The notes below the pieces were generated by a model. The model was not told the DNA's origin. It ran no database searches and saw nothing but the letters and a program-made list of their open reading frames with translations. Made by a program: the position numbers and the translations under genes. Source: Emergomyces orientalis (lineage: Eukaryota > Ascomycota > Eurotiomycetes > Onygenales > Ajellomycetaceae). From it: a stretch of 64,000 bases of DNA. The DNA is taken from positions 1,674,001-1,738,000 of the forward strand of contig MOWL01000001.1 in assembly GCA_002110485.1 (NCBI GenBank), read 5' to 3'. This document shows positions 11,530 through 23,808 of this stretch, piece by piece; the first letter of the stretch is position 1, and each line of letters starts with the position of its first letter.

Positions 11530-12726
11530 CTACTTCTTCCCACCTTGCACCCCAACACCGCCATCACCATTCGCAGCAGCAGCAGCAGCCCTCTCCCCCT
11601 CCAACACCGTCATTCTCGTCTTATACTCCCGCGGACTCTCCCACCCCACCGCCCCCTTCCCCTTCCACAAGCCCTTCCCCTTCCTCCTCGCCCTCTCCTC
11701 CGCCCGCCTATATCTCCCCTCCACCACCTCCCCACCAAACTCCACCCCGCTCTTCGCCTCATACACCGTCGCCATCCCCGCCCGCAGCATCTGCAAGCCC
11801 ACATCGCGCCGGATGAAGGGAAATGGCCACCGGCGCACGTATACGGTGGCTACGACGCGGCCGTATTGATCTTGGCGGTAGACGTAGGCGCGCACGCGCC
11901 GGTTGAGGAGGTAGGTTGTTAGCCAGGTGTGGGCAGCTTGGGAGAAAGGTTGCGCGGGGCGTCCGAAGTGGGGGAGTTCAGGGGCGTCGATGCCTGCGAG
12001 GCGGATGTGGATCTGCGGGGGTTGTGGTGGTTAGATAGGGATGTTGCGTGTTTTGGGTTTGGGTTTGAAGGAAGCGTGGTGGGAAAGCCAGAAGGGGGTT
12101 GTTTGAGTTAATTGGATATGTCAATGGCTTAAAGGACGTATGGTGCAACAATCCAAACTGCGCAAGAGACATCTTATACATACAGTCCGATCTTTCAACT
12201 CTTTCTTCGCCGTCGGCACTTTACGAAACGGCAACCACCCCCAGCCAGCCAACCGCCCGCCGGGCGTATGGAACATGCGGAAATTATCCCCATCGCCCAC
12301 GCTCGTGACTCGTCCGAATAAACTGCGTTTACGGAAATAGGTCGGCGAGATGTTTGTCGCGACGGGGATGCGACGGAGGTACTGGCGGTGGATCCGCACG
12401 CAGAATAGGATGCCGCCGGTGAGGAGGAGGGTGGGGATTAGATTTCGTGGATCTTTGAATTCACCAGCCCAGTCGCGGGCGTTGAGGGAGGCGTTCCAGT
12501 CTCGTTGGGGTAGGCGGGGACTCTGGCTCTGGGGGGTTGAGTTGGAGGGGGGGGAGAGGTGTGTATGGGGGGTGGTGGCAGGGTTAGAGCAGTTGGCGCA
12601 TTGGGAGGAGGAGGAGGAGGAATAGGATTTGTTTGTTTCTGCTACTCCCGGGGTGTTGCTGTCGTCGTTGTTTTTGTTATTGGGCATCTGCGGCGACGAT
12701 CCGGACGACCAGAACAGCCATCGCAT
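11530..12726 (-). CDS. LCL3: LCL3-type membrane-anchored staphylococcal-nuclease-like protein
   Basis: A probable endonuclease of the thermonuclease (SNase) family; in fungi LCL3 proteins are membrane-anchored and usually assigned to mitochondria. Two exons (minus), 12184-12726 and 11530-12012, give 341 aa. Residues 25-80 are Ser/Pro/Asn-rich and low complexity. One membrane segment follows at about 96-112 (LIPTLLLTGGILFCV). The SNase fold starts near 139 with RVTSVGDGDNF, continues in exon 2 with IHIRLAGIDAPE, and includes RAYVYRQDQYGRVVA. The tail carries an alanine run coded by GCA/GCT triplets and ends QGGKK. The protein is longer than many family members because of the low-complexity parts. 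Confidence 0.93.
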
Positions 12727-13352
12727 GACGATTTGTGTTCTTTTCTTTCCTCTTATATTTGAAAGTAGGCAAAGGACATGGAATTAGCAAGGGGGGAAAG
12801 TTAATGTGTATGTTGTTGATAGCTTTTTGCGGGCGGAGTTCATGTCACCGATGTCTTGGCGTTGAGCTTGGATTGTTCAAGCTCGGCAAAACAGATCGAA
12901 AGTATTTAACTACCTTAAGGATGTTGCTCCGCCCAGGTAAGCATCGGAGCACCAGGGAGAATTTTTTTACAGCTGTGAATGCTTATTTTGACTGGGTTTC
13001 TATTTCTCCCAAAATGCCATCAGTCTCTAATACTTCTTTGACACATATATTCTTCTTGAAGCACAGGCATTTTGCTGCGTCAAATCAATACATCGATCTA
13101 TTTGAACTGATCACGAAATTGCAAGACGGTTCGCAAATGAAAACAAAAACTGTTCCAATAAAGCTTTTCCTGTGTGTATCTCTATCTTATGTACCTGGGT
13201 ATGTTATATATATGTATATGTATAATGAATGCCCCACCGTCCAAGATGAAAACGAATCTGTATATCATGCAGAAAAGAAAAAATGAAAACTGAAGATGGA
13301 AAAAATGAACATTTAATCTAGAAAATAGATATATGAATGCCACAAAAATTAT
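12727..13352. other. LCL3 promoter / carrier 3' flank
   Basis: No gene is supported. A frame of 183 codons on the plus strand (12735-13286) has no recognisable domain and lies over the LCL3 upstream region, so I treat it as chance. Confidence 0.5.
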
Positions 13353-14633
13353 TTATTTTAGCGTCACGGGGAGAGAGGACTTCGCCTTCTGGGCTGCTTT
13401 CTCCGCTGATAGCTCTGCGGCCTTCTTCAATTTAGACTGCTTGACCTTTTGGAGATATGCGAAGAAGAGGATGAAAAGCAGCTCAACCCTATAATATGGA
13501 AGGTTAGCAGATCTGGGGCCTTTTTTTTTTTTTTTAAGAAAAAGCGTTGCGTTGAGAGACACGGTTTTCTTACCTTTCCTTTGTCATCATCAAAAATCCC
13601 TGAACCAAGAGGCCTTTCAATATTTGAGGGCCAATTCCCTTGAACAGTGCTAGGGGCCCCTCGTGCTCGATGATATACCTCATCACTTCACCAAAGCTCT
13701 TAAACGGTTTGCCTTGTCGAATGGCAGGTGGTCGAGACTGTAGTCCGACTTTGGCTACGATCAAGGGTTGGGTCACAATGGTTGCGAGGGACTTTGACAT
13801 GGCGCCCAAAACTGTTTTCCACCATTTATCAGCAAATATGTCTCTGGGTTAAAGGTAGAGAGGACGGGGTTTTATTTTCGGTTTTCACTGACGGAAAGCT
13901 TCCCATGGCTTCAGATTGCTCTTGCCGGGGAATATGATGTCCTTTAGTCTCTGATAAGCTCCGTAGGTAATGGCGGGATTGACCACAAGGACGAGACTGG
14001 CTTTGAGGCCTCTCCACAAACCACTCCACCCATCCTCACTGTTGATGACTTCCCTTCCGGTATCAAATAACCCTTTCTTTTCTCCCTTAGGCTGCGTCTG
14101 TTGCCTGGTTGTAATGACTGAGACGGGGATTGTGAAGACCTGTGCGACAGCACCGGCGACAGCTCCGAGGGTAAGTTCAATGGCAGTGCCAGGTGGTTTC
14201 TGAACACGGGCCGATGACATGTAAAGCGTTCGTACAATCGTATACCAGTAGAAGTATGCAAAGTTGGTCGATGCTACGCCTAGAAGAGAACCATGGATGC
14301 CGGAGTAAAGACCCTTAATGCCCTCATCCGCCACGATTTTGTTGATTGCATCTATCGTCGAATCATAGTGGACTGCGTCGCCGGGTACATGGCCGTTTTC
14401 GACTTTCGAAGATTTGACTTGGACTTGAAGCCGTGTTTTCACGCTGGTCGGCCGAACAAATTAATAGATTAGAATTTTACACTCCTTTTCATTCTTTCGG
14501 GGGAAAGATTTTAAATAGGGCTCACTCACATGTCCAATGGATATACTAATGCATTTGCCAGTACAGCTCCTGTCGCTCCGGCTATGGCGCTTTGCAGGGG
14601 CGAAAGACGCACCGGCTTCGACTGACCGGCCAT
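13353..14633 (-). CDS. ANT1: Peroxisomal carrier (PMP47/Ant1-type mitochondrial carrier family)
   Basis: A six-helix solute carrier; this subgroup exchanges adenine nucleotides or ATP across the peroxisomal membrane for fatty-acid activation. Four exons (minus): 14530-14633, 13889-14443, 13574-13843 and 13353-13488, giving 354 aa. Carrier repeat 1 has YPLDIVKTRLQVQ, split by the first intron. Repeat 2 has the degenerate IPVSVITTRQQ, and repeat 3 has QPLIVAKVGLQSR. These weak second and third signatures fit PMP47 relatives better than ADP/ATP carriers of mitochondria. The second intron (13844-13888) is only 45 nt, and its borders could shift by a few bases. The protein ends in a Lys/Ala-rich tail (PVTLK) without a PTS1. 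Confidence 0.88.
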
Positions 14634-16248
14634 GGGGCCAAATTAGAAAGTTGACTTTGCCTTGTCAATGAGCCAGTTAGTTGATTTTTCGTTGCTGGAT
14701 ATATATTTCGGTCTGAGCGGGGGCAGGGCAGGCCGGCGGGGAGGGGGGAAACCCGATATGATCAAAAAAAAAGAAGTTATCCGGCCAACGCCGTTTACTC
14801 GAGAAAAGAATAAAAGGAAAGCGAGGATAGTAGAGAGTGATTTGTAAAAGGTCCTCAAAAGAGAGGAGGAATTGCAAAGAGGCACACACGAGGGATTCGT
14901 TAGATTATTTTGTTCATTAATTGCGGTGGACTTCCATCAGTTGCCGCCGGAGAGTGCACGAAAACCTGGCTCGGGTGATGCACGAGAAGGATGAGCCGAG
15001 GCATTGCCAGGTCGGCTCATGGATGGGATCAGAACAGCCCAACATATTTTAAAACAATATTTAAACTACGGAGTAGCAAAAAATATATATATGGGAGCTC
15101 AAAGGCAGCTGATGGAACCGGTGCGACAAGAATATATTTATCTTCGTATTACCAAGGCCAAGGAATACATGTACTGCAGGTTAAGAGTAGCATTCTTGTT
15201 CTTATCTCTACTACAAACATTGCTGCTGTTTCTCTCCCAGCACACATGAACTTACTATGACCTCACCCACTCGACAACGGGTAAATGTACCAGCCACGAA
15301 CAATGACACGGATATCCCCAGCTCAGAGGGATCCGGAGTGAGCGTACATGGCTCACTCCGACACATGAGTTGAACGGAAATCATATACGTTGTCTCAAAT
15401 TGAAACTTGAAGCAGATCCAGGCACCTTGGATCCAAGGGACCATCTAGTTTAAGTTTTAGTATCTCGGTATTAGGTGAAGATGTCACCAGAAGCTGTTGA
15501 TATAAATCATCTTCGAATCGCCGAAATTAAAGCCCTGCAAAAGGTGCCTGCAAGGCGAAACATGATACGGCTCAAAGCTGACATTGACTCAGTTTTAAGG
15601 GACTCAATTTCTTATCACTATGAGATCTTGCCAGATACTGAGGATATATTGACCTAGTTTCTTCACATTCATTACAATTCACGCTGAGACCATAGATACT
15701 CCAAGAGAACAATCACTGGTCTAATTGAATTCGTAGCGACATTACGGAGTAGTTAGGACAAATATATATAGCTCAACTGTAATCCTGCCATTTCTTCCAT
15801 CTTCAAACCAGTGAGAAAGAAATAAAATAAAATAAAACAATAATAGGTGCTGCGCATTTCTCAAGTCCCCATCCACCCCTGATCGCCTCGGATATCGGCT
15901 TTCGGTACTATTACTCCGGGCTTCATTTTCCACTTCGCCTGCATTCCTGATCCTCACTCCCCCACACGTAGCGTCAGACCTGGAGCCTAAACTAGCCAAC
16001 AAGCCCACGCTGCCAAGTTCCAACGAGCCCTGGACAACTGCATTATTATTGCATCATCATCATCCCCGCCAAATTACTGCAATTCCACTGTGGTTCAAGT
16101 TCTGATTAAGCGTCACCGCTTGTTTGACCCTTGCCGCCTGCTCAAGCATATGGGCGCCAATTAAACACTCGCCTACTGAGCTTGGTTGGTTTCCAGTGGC
16201 CGTGTTCTATCGGTCACATCTTCTTCCCTTTCACTTTCAGGAATCGGG
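14634..16248. other. Divergent region between the carrier and palB
   Basis: This 1.6-kb gap holds two TACGGAGTA words (15067-15075 and 15743-15751) and a perfect 10-bp inverted repeat (15334-15360). One small frame of 60 codons at 15475-15657 is possible, but nothing supports expression. No known gene is seen. Confidence 0.5.
15334..15360. repeat. Perfect 10-bp inverted repeat with 7-nt loop
   Basis: CGGAGTGAGC at 15334-15343 pairs exactly with GCTCACTCCG at 15351-15360 around the loop GTACATG. It is not followed by a T run. It could be a cruciform, an operator-like dimer site or chance. Confidence 0.7.
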
Positions 16249-19108
16249 ATGTCCCTGCCATCCTCAACGCCGGGAGAGCTTGAGATTCAGGCACGGGTAA
16301 TGCTCCCATATGCAATCTCCCCCACAAATGATGCATGCTTCTAAAAATTAAAATTATTAAAAAAATTTTAAAAAAATTAAAAAAAATAGAACTGGACTAA
16401 CCACCTCGAATTAGAAAGCAGAGAAAGATGTGTCTGCGGCCGAAACTCAGAGCTCTGCTCTGGATGCTGCAATCAGCGCTGTTGAGAGTTACCTGAATGC
16501 GCTTAAGCTAGCTAGCTCTCCTAGCGAAAAGCAAAGGCTAGATGCCAAATGTAAAGAGCTTCTTAGAAGGGCAGAGGATATTAAAAAATCCAAATCTTGG
16601 AGCCAATATCTACAGACAAGCACCAGCAGCGCAGGGTCTAGGCTTCGAGAGCCAGTCTCGACACGAAACCTTTCCAATAGAGAGCAGATCATCCTCCTGG
16701 AAAATTCGAAGCTCAACGGATTTGTATTTCCTCCTTGGTCGGATGTTCCTGATTCGAAAGAATTTGAGCTGGAACAGGATGGCGATCTATTTACGTACGT
16801 ATAAGCAGTCATTGTAGCCATTTTATAAGGGTCAAAATAAAGACTGATACAATACGACATAGGGACTCGTGCGATCTTCCACTCTCGGAATTGCAGCGCG
16901 AGATTTTCGATGGCTGGAAACGGCCTTCAGAAATGCTGCGTGCCGGGGAGCCGAATGATGATCGTGGGAGTCCTAATAACCCAGTGATGGGAAGCGTATA
17001 CTCCATAGATTTAGTACAGGATGTTACGACAGATTGTTCCGTTGTTGCAAGCCTTTGCGCTGCTATCTCCCAAGTGGAAAGGGGATATTCTAAGGTATGG
17101 CTGCATTCTACCCATAAATAGTATTCACGATGAACACATAGCTAAGAATGGGAACATATAGTCTTCTGCGATAAAGTTTTATCCATCAGAAGAACAGACG
17201 CTCAGCCCAAAGCTGTCGAAATCGGGGAAATATATGTTTCGAATGCATTTTAATGGATGCTACCGGAAAGTTGTAGTTGACGATCGACTCCCGTCGTCTA
17301 AAACCTCAAGGTTCCTTCATGTCATTGATAGGAATAATCCCGCACTCCTCTGGCCAGCTCTGGTCGAAAAGGCATATTTAAAGGTTAGAGGAGGCTACGA
17401 TTTCCCTGGAAGTAATTCTGGGACTGATCTCTGGATTCTCACTGGCTGGATTCCGGAGCAAATATTTCTCCATGATGAAGATGTCATCTCTGATCAGCTT
17501 TGGAAGAGATTGTTGAGTGCATTTAACTATGGAGATGTATTAATCACTGTTGGCACAGGATCATTGACTGAGCGGGAAGAAGAGGAACTTGGCCTCGTGA
17601 GCGTGCATGACTACGCAATTCTTGATATGAAGGAAGACAATGGGCGTCGCCAATTCCTCGTCAAAAATCCTTGGGCAGCTGGCTCTGTTTGGAAAGGTAT
17701 TGGAGAATCCCACCACGCTGCTGAAGACGATGGTGAAAATAAACCCAACAAGCAGCGTCATTCCCCTCTTTCACCAGGAACGTTCTGGACGGATTGTGAT
17801 AAATTGCTTCAGAATTTTGAAAATTTATACTTAAATTGGAACCCGAAGCTCTTTTCTTATCGACAGGATATCCATTTTACTTGGGATCTTTCTTCCGCCG
17901 GTTCCGTTCCAGGCTGTTTCGCTGGAAATCCACAATTTTCGGTGGGTTCCAAAGCGGGAGGTTCGGTTTGGCTTCTGCTGAGTCGGCATTTCAATTCCGG
18001 GGATTACATCAGGACTAGAAACCAGCTTATAGATGTGTCATCTGAGGGTGATGAGCCTGGCTTTATTAGCATCTACCTTTTCAAAAAAGGCGGCCGAAGA
18101 GTATGCCTGAGTGACGGGGCCTGGCGTCGAGGCCCTTACGTTGATTCGCCCAACACATTGATGAGGTTTGAGATGCCTCCAAATACGATTTACACTGTGG
18201 TGGCTGCAGAACAATCCTTACGGAGGTCAAATCAGAATTTCTCGCTGTCGGGATTTTCTACCGCTCCTTTGTCTATTTCACAGGCTACTGAGGAATACGG
18301 ACATATTAAGAAGCTTCCTTCTGCATGGACAACGTCAACCGCTGGAGGCAACGCTGACTCGGCAAGATACTCGACAAATCCGCAGTTTAGGATCGATATC
18401 TTAGAGCCATGCGATATTGCTGTTATACTTGAGACAGAAGACCCCGAGCTAGCTGCGCACGTCAAAATAGTATGGTCGAACGGCCGGCGTGTTTCCAGCG
18501 TTCGGTCTCGGGACGTTGCTTTTGACAGTGGAGATTATCGCCGTGGCTGTGCCTTTGCTGATTATTCCCACCTGGCCAAGGGCTCATATACTGCTGTCTG
18601 TTCCACGTTCGCTCCCGATCAGCTGGGCCAATTCACCTTATGGATCAAAACGACCAAGTCATGCATCGTGCAGCCATTGCCGGCAGAGAGAGCTGGGCGA
18701 TTGAGCATATTGTCCGATATTGGCGAATTCCCACCAGGTACAGATAGGATTCTTGCGCCCATTACCACGCCCCGATTAGCCAGAATCAAAGCCATTGTGA
18801 GGCACAAGGGCTCGTGGACAGGCGCCCGAAGTGTCGCGCCGTCCCCGCTTCATATGACTCTTGAGCTGGGACAGGGTCCTTATAAGGATGTACTCGCATC
18901 ATCTAGCGATGGGAACTTCAGCGATGCAGTCAGTGGGATACGGATCGAGGAGTTCGATTTACAGCCTGATTTCGAACATCGAGGTGGCCTGTGGCTTGTT
19001 GTGGAACGGGTTGGGGGGCCGGGGGGGCAGGTGCATGATACGATTGAGCTGGAAATTTTGTCTGAGGAGCGGGTTGCGATTGGTCCATGGGGAGTCGGTG
19101 ATGGCTGA
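16249..19108 (+). CDS. palB: Calpain-like cysteine protease PalB/Rim13
   Basis: The signalling protease of the ambient-pH pathway that cleaves the transcription factor PacC/Rim101 on ESCRT-III platforms. Four exons, 16249-16296, 16415-16794, 16863-17094 and 17162-19108, give 868 aa, close to known PalB. An N-terminal MIT helix bundle (about residues 15-80, with RKAEKDVSAAE and KCKELLRRAEDIKK) explains ESCRT binding. The catalytic triad is Cys201 (TTDCSVVASL), His369 (SVHDYAILD) and Asn389 (VKNPW). The C-terminal half holds two beta-sandwich PBH/calpain-III-like domains. The start sits in exon 1 (MSLPSSTPGELEIQAR), and the phases of all exons close. VTA1 follows on the same strand after 449 bp. 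Confidence 0.96.
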
Positions 19109-19557
19109 ATAATGACCAGTATTTTTCTTCATTTCTCGCATACATTATTTCTACCAAGCGTGAGAAATCAAGTGTCGACTAGTAATGAGTTGGGACTTTC
19201 ATTCTCAGGCAGAGCCACGGCTTGGAGGATGAATAGCATAAACGAGGAGGCGTTCATATTTCCGGATAGTCTTGAGCGATATAGTTTCAATGGGCCATGA
19301 TAGTTCTTACCGATTGAGATATCACGATGGTACCTTTATTGATTTGAGCACGAAATATTGAGATATTCATTCCCCAGCGATCATTCCAAGGTTTGCACTA
19401 GGCTGCTGACTAATAGTCCGACACTCCACCAACGTCATCTACAGGTGGAGCTGCCTGTATTCTATATATTCTGTACTCTAGACTCCAGCAATCCGCCACT
19501 TTGACATATTTCATAGACACATTTGCTACTCAGCAGCTGTATTCCAATTCAGACATC
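19109..19557. other. palB-VTA1 spacer
   Basis: A 449-bp spacer between two genes on the same strand, expected to hold the palB 3' end and the VTA1 promoter. No gene is seen. Confidence 0.6.
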
Positions 19558-21107
19558 ATGGCAGCCAATATTCCTGCGAAACTGAAAGCTGCAGACGTCA
19601 CCCGCTTTGTCACTCGGGCGTCGCAGCTCGAGAAAGCGAAGCCGGTGGTATCCTACTGGTGTATGTTTTGACCCCAGAATGCTTCTGAGCTCTCATTGCG
19701 GGGGAAGAGAACAGGACGGGGCTAATACTTGGGGACTCAATTATCAGGCAATTATTGGACTGTGAACCAGATATTATCAAAAGGACTCCACAATTCAGAT
19801 AGCGAGTGCCTAAAATACACAACAGATCTTATGGATAGGCTAGAGAAGGTTGGTTTGCGTGATTTATCCTAGTCCCCAGGCAGATAGCGATTAATCGAGG
19901 CTAACATGCTTTACAATATCTTCTCTAGTTTAAATCCGAACACGCCGATGATGATACCGTTACCGATGACGCGGCTGGACAGGCTTATGTGGAACAATTT
20001 GGATTGGAAACTTTCCAGCGGGCCGACAATGCTGTTCGGGCCAACAAAGCTTCATTGTTCGCTAGTGGACCTGCACCCTAGCTGCTCTACATGCAATATT
20101 TGCTAATCATTCGGGCTAGACAAACTGCGGATACGTTCCAAGCTGCGGCGACCTTCCTAGAGCTATGCCAGATATGGGGGCCGATTGATCCAGAAACAGC
20201 TGCGAAGGTTAAGTTTGCAAAATACCATGCCTTGCGCATTGCCAAAGCGCTTAAATCTGGGGAGGATCCAAACCTATCGAATCCGTCGATGGAGGAGGAG
20301 GAGAAACTGGATGATGGACCTGCCTTAGATCCCAATGATCCGGAAGTCCAAGCGCTAAATGGCCCACCGTCACAGTTAGGACCAGCACCAGAAGTGAAAC
20401 TACGACAACCGTCCGTAGAAGATGTTCCGGATGAGTTTGACAACGAGGAGCGAAGATTAGCGCAACAGTCGTTCCTAAATGAATCCCTCCATCCCTCCAG
20501 AGCCTCGTCCGTTCCCCCTCCGCGACGAGCAGAATCAGGCAATATCACAGCTGCATCTAGTACAGGCCTTCCAAGCCCGCCCACGTACTCAGCTGGTATG
20601 ATGGACCTAGGCCCTGATGCGCGCCAGCGCCCTTCAAATCTCTCTCAAGCATTTGTTCCTGACCTTCCTGCAGCACCCTCTGACTTCCCCTCCCCCGCGT
20701 CAAGCTCGCAAGATTTACCCTCCCCAGGTCCAGGTCCGTTTTCGGAGCGGAGGACATCGCTCAGCACCTTCCAATCCTTCCCGGCTCCAACCACGCAATC
20801 CTTGGAGCCCTCAACAACCGACCTCCAGGGACCAGCAGGAACACGCACGCCACCCCCTTCCGCATTTGAAGGATGGACTCGGCCGACTCCGCCTACCACC
20901 GCACCACCCACCAGTATCCAACCCACAAAACCTGGGCAAAGCATAAGCTCGTACCCCAACCCGCCACCAACCCAAGGGGTTGATGAGGACTCGATCGCAA
21001 AAGCTCAAAAACATGCCCGCTGGGCCGTGTCGGCTTTGAATTTTGATGATGTACCAACTGCAATCAAGGAGTTGAGAAATGCCTTGAATAAGCTAGGGGC
21101 TCAGTGA
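19558..21107 (+). CDS. VTA1: Vta1/LIP5, activator of the Vps4 ATPase
   Basis: Promotes assembly and activity of Vps4, which dismantles ESCRT-III at endosomes. Four exons, 19558-19660, 19748-19848, 19929-20056 and 20120-21107, give 439 aa. The N-terminal tandem MIT-like domain runs from MAANIPAKLKAADVTRF to about residue 170 and includes CNYWTVNQILSKG and QTADTFQAAATFLELC. A Pro/Ser-rich linker with no clear fold occupies about 190-395. The C-terminal VSL helix pair (SIAKAQKHARWAVSALNFDD) is the Vps4-binding part. The third donor is GTTCGC, less usual, but it is the only one that joins the conserved NKAS-LQTADTF block in phase. Its position next to palB links two ESCRT-related genes. Confidence 0.95.
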
Positions 21108-23796
21108 TTTTGAAATTGACCACCATCGTTTTACTTTTGTTTTTGTATTACTTGAATTTCTTTTACACTTTCGTTGCTTTTCTTTATGTATCAAGCGGTG
21201 TATGAGGAACAATAAGGTTTTTTGTCTAATGCTTTTCTTCTAGTTCTATTTTGCTATTGGGAAATGAAAGTTACGAAGCAGTTTTTTTTTTTTTTTTTTG
21301 TCCTTGAAAAATTGAGAAATGGGCAAAAAGCAAAGCATTCAGCTGCTGATGTAGTTGGCTACCTGGCCTGCTGTCAAATATCAGGTACATTTGTGTATTC
21401 TTCTGGGAAGATGCTGGCTCGTTTTTCCGTTCGCGGTAATTCCATTATCGAAGTTCGGAAATTGGAGCTTTATCCAGACAGAGGAATTTAAAATAATTTA
21501 AATAAAAATTATCTAAAATAAATAAATCTAAATATCCGTCGTCGCATTCATTAATATGTCCAAATACTCGTCTTCTGAAACCTCCAAGGACCATTCAGGG
21601 GATTAAACTTATTCAGGGGCAGGGTCCTGCATATTCCCCATACTGCCCCAAAAACGCCCCCTGAAAAATAATTCTCAAAACAGCTTAATGTCAACTCATA
21701 TAAGCGCCGATAAATTCATTATTCGGAGCTGCCTTGTACACGTGTGCATGTAGGCAAATTAAGCAAGGCAAGGCAAGGCAAGGATGGATACACGGATATA
21801 TATTGCTAGACCATATTTATTCATCATCAGTTCTGCCTCGCTGTATGATTTAATCCGGGGGATTATCGAGATCCCTACCAGGAGCCAACTCACCTTGAAA
21901 GTTTGAGAAGATAAAATAGATGTATCCTTAAGGCCGAGCAGGAGAGGGAAAGGTCTAGAACTCGTATATATTTTGTGGCGGCGGCTGCTGATGCTGGTGA
22001 GGATGATCATTGATGACAGCGTCGATTTGAAGACGTGATATCGAGAGTACCAGGGCAAGCATCCTTAACCTTTTTTACTGGGATATACAGCAAGGGGACG
22101 GAGACATCCGAAGTAGGAGCCTCCGTGGTACTTATACTGACATTGTCCGAAAGAAAAAATGAGAATACGCGGGAGGACGATGCTGCGGCTTCTGCTCTTT
22201 CTTTTGTCTTCATCATCATCATCACCATCATCATCATCTTTTTTTTTTGGGCCCCCTTCGCAGAACAGCTGGTATCATTTCGTCTGAACTTCTGCATGTG
22301 CAATTTTAGTTTTGGCCTCTTTTGTTGCTGTCATTAACAACCCGTTCCCGCGCAGCCGTCCATTTCACATGTCTCGCGTATAAAAATATGCATAGTGAAG
22401 GTATAATAATATACCTAGGTTAAGCAGGTATGGAACCCTTGTAGATGCTTCCGTTTACCTGCACGTAATCTTCTAGGGTTAGTTGAACGTTGTAGTCGTC
22501 GGTTCTGCGGCGCTTCAGCTCAACTCAGCGCATGCTTGCTTGCATGCATCCCGCCCCTATTTGGGGGAATATTCCAGCCAAAAGCGGGCCAGTGGGAATA
22601 CGTTTAGCTACGGGCAAAAGCAAAATTAATTGACTCAAAATCTATCAATTATCAATGACAGTACTCAACTAGGAGGCTGAGGCTGGTTTTCCGTAGTGAC
22701 AGAGAGCGAATCAATCACAATATCGGTGTGCGTGTTTTTCTGCCAACGCGCATTTTAAAATAACATAACCCCGACGTCTCCGAACGATCATCTCAAAACA
22801 AAAAAACAAAAATATACACGGTAACACTATAAAAAGTATCAGAAACCAAAAAAAAAAAAAAAAGGCGCCGAGATTATTCGTCTCCGTCCGTTAGCAGCCA
22901 CCGGACCAGGGATCAAGGGTGGGTTCTCTTCACCAGGCATCGTTAGGGAAGCTCATCATGAATGATCGACAATGGAAATTGATGAGAGCCAGAACTCCTC
23001 AGGAACCTGCGGGTAATGAGTGCGAGGGGTGAGGTGCAGGTCAAGGGCTGCTGCTGCGTAAGGTTCGGACGTGGGGTTCCAAGACTGTTAGGATTTGTGC
23101 TGACATGCATATCAACTGCAGAACAGCAGTTGGAAGGTTGTGAGAGGGTAATTACAGGTGGCGAAACTGGTGATTGAAAGTATGCATCTTTCCATCAAGG
23201 AAAACAAAAAAGAATTAAAAACGAATTTTTAAAAAGAAGAAGAACAGAGAGGCAGAGAGGTAAGGAGCGAAAGCTAAAAATTGCTATGATATGCCACATG
23301 GCTATCATAATTAATTTGGAATAAAAATAAAATTAACCATAAAATTAAACGAATAAGAAGCCAGGTTGGTGTGTACATCCTTATTCGCGCCCTTCAGAGT
23401 ATATCGAAAAGAGATGCCTAGATATACGTAACCCAAATCGTCCCTTCAATTCAAGGGTGCCCTGGTTTGCATATCCGATGAATGGGGAATAGAGCTCGAA
23501 TTGGGCAAAAGGTGAGTGAACTGCTAATATGGGGAAAGAAAAGAGAAGGCCCAAAACCAAAAAACCAAAACAGGGAGACGAGACAGATGGACAGAGTCAA
23601 CTCGCGTTACTCCTGTTAAGGTATGTTGGAAGCTGTTAGTTATTGTGGCAAGACAGATCAGCTGCGCATCACTGGAATCATGAATTGGAAACTTTTTTAC
23701 TCTTCTTTTCCCGTTCTTTTCCTTTCTTTTTTCGGGAAGAAGGCAAAAAGAAAACTTCTTTGCGCTGCGGGGTGGCTGCAAGGGGGAAATTGAAAA

Positions 23797-23808
23797 GTAC
23801 CTAGGTAC
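23797..23808. repeat. GTACCTAGGTAC palindrome
   Basis: A perfect 12-bp palindrome containing TACCTAGGTA. The same 10-mer occurs at 48491-48500 and 63572-63581. Confidence 0.85.

Noticed and set aside
12735..13286. 183-codon frame on the plus strand
   Set aside because: No domain, and it lies in the LCL3 upstream region; probably chance.
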